From assembly GCF_021162145.1 (NCBI RefSeq), contig NZ_JAGGZH010000010.1, positions 1 through 52,553 of the forward strand: a DNA stretch of 52,553 nucleotides, given 5' to 3'. A model generated the notes under the pieces. The model made no database searches and was not told where the DNA came from. It saw only the letters and a program-made list of their open reading frames with translations. The position numbers were made by a program, and so were the translations under genes. Numbering within the stretch: the first letter of the stretch is position 1; the number at the start of each line of letters is the position of its first letter. The DNA comes from Thermotoga sp. GTDB lineage: Bacteria; Thermotogota; Thermotogae; Thermotogales; Thermotogaceae. Below are positions 51,143 through 52,553 of the stretch, piece after piece.

Positions 51143-52553
51143 TCATTTCCTCACGATTTCTGAACTGTAGAACTGTCTCTTCGGATATTCTTTTTCTCTT
51201 CTTTCCTTGTTGAAGGCAGAGACAGGCACGAGATATCCGACGATCCTCACGTACTCATCTACTTTTGGCTTTCCACAAACAGGACATCTTTCCCCGTAGA
51301 ATGCGTGGTTGTGCTCACAAACGCTGATCTTCGTGTTGAAAGCAAAGTACATAACCCCCATGTCAGCGATCATTTTCACCATGTTGAAGGATTCCTCTTC
51401 TGTTTTGAAGGGTTCACCGAGGTTGATATGCAGGATAGCTCCACCACTCACTTTCCTGTCCCACTTTCCAGAGTAGCGGATTCTGTTCAGGACATCTGTG
51501 TTCGCGGCAAGTGGCACCCATTGATTGGAGTAAATTTCAAAGGGTTGTTTTTCGCCAAAAATGAACTTATCCTTGAGTGCAAGTGTCACAGCCGCTTTTT
51601 CTGCAGGCACCTGCTCAATATTGAACGTGAAGTTGTATTCTTCATATCCTTTTTCTGCTTCTTCCCTTATCAGATCCAGAAGATCGTCTACAAACTTTTC
51701 TCCTTCTTTCGTGTATTTCAATCCATCTACATCTTCTGTTGTCATGCCCATGATTGAGGCACTTTCCCAGACACCTGTGATACCGATTGTACCGTACTGT
51801 CTTTCCAAAAGCATGAGACCATTTTCATAGAGGGGAAGAAGTCCCTCGGAGATTCTCTCCTTTATGATTTCTCTGATTGCGGATAGAGCTTTTTTAACGA
51901 GCTGTACCCTGTGTTTCAAGATCTGTAGATACTTCTCCCTGTCTCCGTTGCTTTCAAGGGCAATTCTGGGAAGATTTATCGTGATGACTTTGAAGGATCC
52001 TATGTTCAGGTCTGAACCCCCAATGGAGTTCATTCTTCCTTTGAGCTTTTTATCTTCTTCGTTGCTGAGAGAGAATTTTTTCAATGTCTGGGTGGAAGAT
52101 GTCAATCTGCAGCACGAAGCCACAGCATCGATGGAATCGGAGATGTACCAGTTGGTATCCTGCCATTTCATGTTCACCCTGTTTATGAAACGGGCGCTGT
52201 CTTCGTCGAGGAACTTTCCATCTTTGTACAGAAGGCTTGCCGTCAGCACTGGGAAGGTGAACATCTGCCTTTTCCTTTCTTTTGCGACCCATTCCCAGTA
52301 GTGCTTCTGAAGAGTTATTATATCTTCCACATGATCTGTGATGAGAGAACCATCAGGATAGCGATCTCCCTCGAAAATTGCCCTGATGTAGTTTCTGTCC
52401 AGATAAGTGAAGTTCGTGTATGGAGACTGTGTTGTTCTGATGGGCTGATTGAGAGAGTAAGTGAGTATCTGGAAATGCTGTTCTATATACCAATTGAGTT
52501 TCTCACGCGGAATGATGCCCTCTTCCAAGTCTTTTTTCACGAAATACCACATC
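51143..52553 (-). CDS. nrdD: Anaerobic ribonucleoside-triphosphate reductase, C-terminal part (partial)
   Basis: The C-terminal 469-470 aa of NrdD; the start lies beyond the window, so the frame is open to the edge. The glycyl radical motif RIVGYLVP has its Gly 31 residues from the end. The zinc site reads CEHNHAFYGERCPVCG, with C, C and C visible and one ligand position apparently filled by His instead of the second Cys of CxxC. NrdD reduces NTPs to dNTPs without oxygen after activation by NrdG, fitting a strict anaerobe. NrdG is not in the window. Confidence 0.95.
   Translation of the reverse strand, partial: MWYFVKKDLEEGIIPREKLNWYIEQHFQILTYSLNQPIRTTQSPYTNFTYLDRNYIRAIFEGDRYPDGSLITDHVEDIITLQKHYWEWVAKERKRQMFTFPVLTASLLYKDGKFLDEDSARFINRVNMKWQDTNWYISDSIDAVASCCRLTSSTQTLKKFSLSNEEDKKLKGRMNSIGGSDLNIGSFKVITINLPRIALESNGDREKYLQILKHRVQLVKKALSAIREIIKERISEGLLPLYENGLMLLERQYGTIGITGVWESASIMGMTTEDVDGLKYTKEGEKFVDDLLDLIREEAEKGYEEYNFTFNIEQVPAEKAAVTLALKDKFIFGEKQPFEIYSNQWVPLAANTDVLNRIRYSGKWDRKVSGGAILHINLGEPFKTEEESFNMVKMIADMGVMYFAFNTKISVCEHNHAFYGERCPVCGKPKVDEYVRIVGYLVPVSAFNKERREKEYPKRQFYSSEIVRK

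Overview
The window looks like chromosomal DNA of a hyperthermophilic Thermotoga close to T. maritima. Genes are densely packed with 4-base ATGA and longer overlaps, GTG and TTG starts are common behind strong GGAGGTGA-type ribosome sites, and many proteins are recognisable as Thermotoga families (esterase EstD, 4-alpha-glucanotransferase MgtA, the AroF-TyrA-AroA-AroE-AroC-AroKB-AroQ cluster, a small HSP, NrdD). The MgtA sequence differs at many positions from the T. maritima MSB8 protein as I remember it, so a sister species or strain is more likely; this is from memory and unverified.

Layout. 1-1361: end of an RpiR/SIS regulator and a 2-hydroxyacid dehydrogenase. 1358-2992: tRNA-Thr(GGT), a DNA methyltransferase just behind it, and a converging gene that looks like its restriction endonuclease, broken by one extra base in an A5 run. 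2985-10952 (minus): one long run YgiQ radical SAM - esterase - pyrC-pyrK-pyrD-pyrF-pyrE - amidohydrolase - (broken) endonuclease. 11264-13633: a DUF2089 regulator, a bactofilin-like protein, a 58-aa membrane protein and an MFS transporter. 13630-20669: an aromatic amino acid operon preceded by a leader peptide and a multi-hairpin attenuator. 20628-26464 (minus): LysE exporter and a MacA/MacB/TolC-type pump with two outer-membrane proteins. 26549-27200: gene remnants (ABC exporter tail, TPR protein). 27153-29598: threonine ammonia-lyase, a small membrane protein and a lipid kinase. 29593-31605: a glycosyltransferase and a decayed biotin synthase. 31619-38155: MazG, endonuclease IV, RqcH, MgtA, M18 aminopeptidase, endonuclease III. 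38179-41156: MFS transporter, a KaiC-like ATPase with a helix-turn-helix partner, ArgR. 41146-46653: large RND exporter (minus), then dnaK-hsp20 with a consensus promoter. 46653-52553: PduL phosphotransacylase, TauE-type permease, an ABC-2 exporter operon, and the 3' part of nrdD.

The most interesting system is the leader of the aromatic operon (13665-13887). A 27-codon peptide carries the run Tyr-Tyr-Tyr-Phe-Trp-Phe, and the RNA behind it can fold in mutually exclusive ways ending in an intrinsic terminator. One leader could therefore read the charging of all three aromatic tRNAs and control DAHP synthase, prephenate dehydrogenase and the rest of the shikimate pathway. The second theme is gene decay: the endonuclease, the biotin synthase, the ABC exporter tail and the TPR protein are all broken, in a genome that otherwise has almost no spare DNA.
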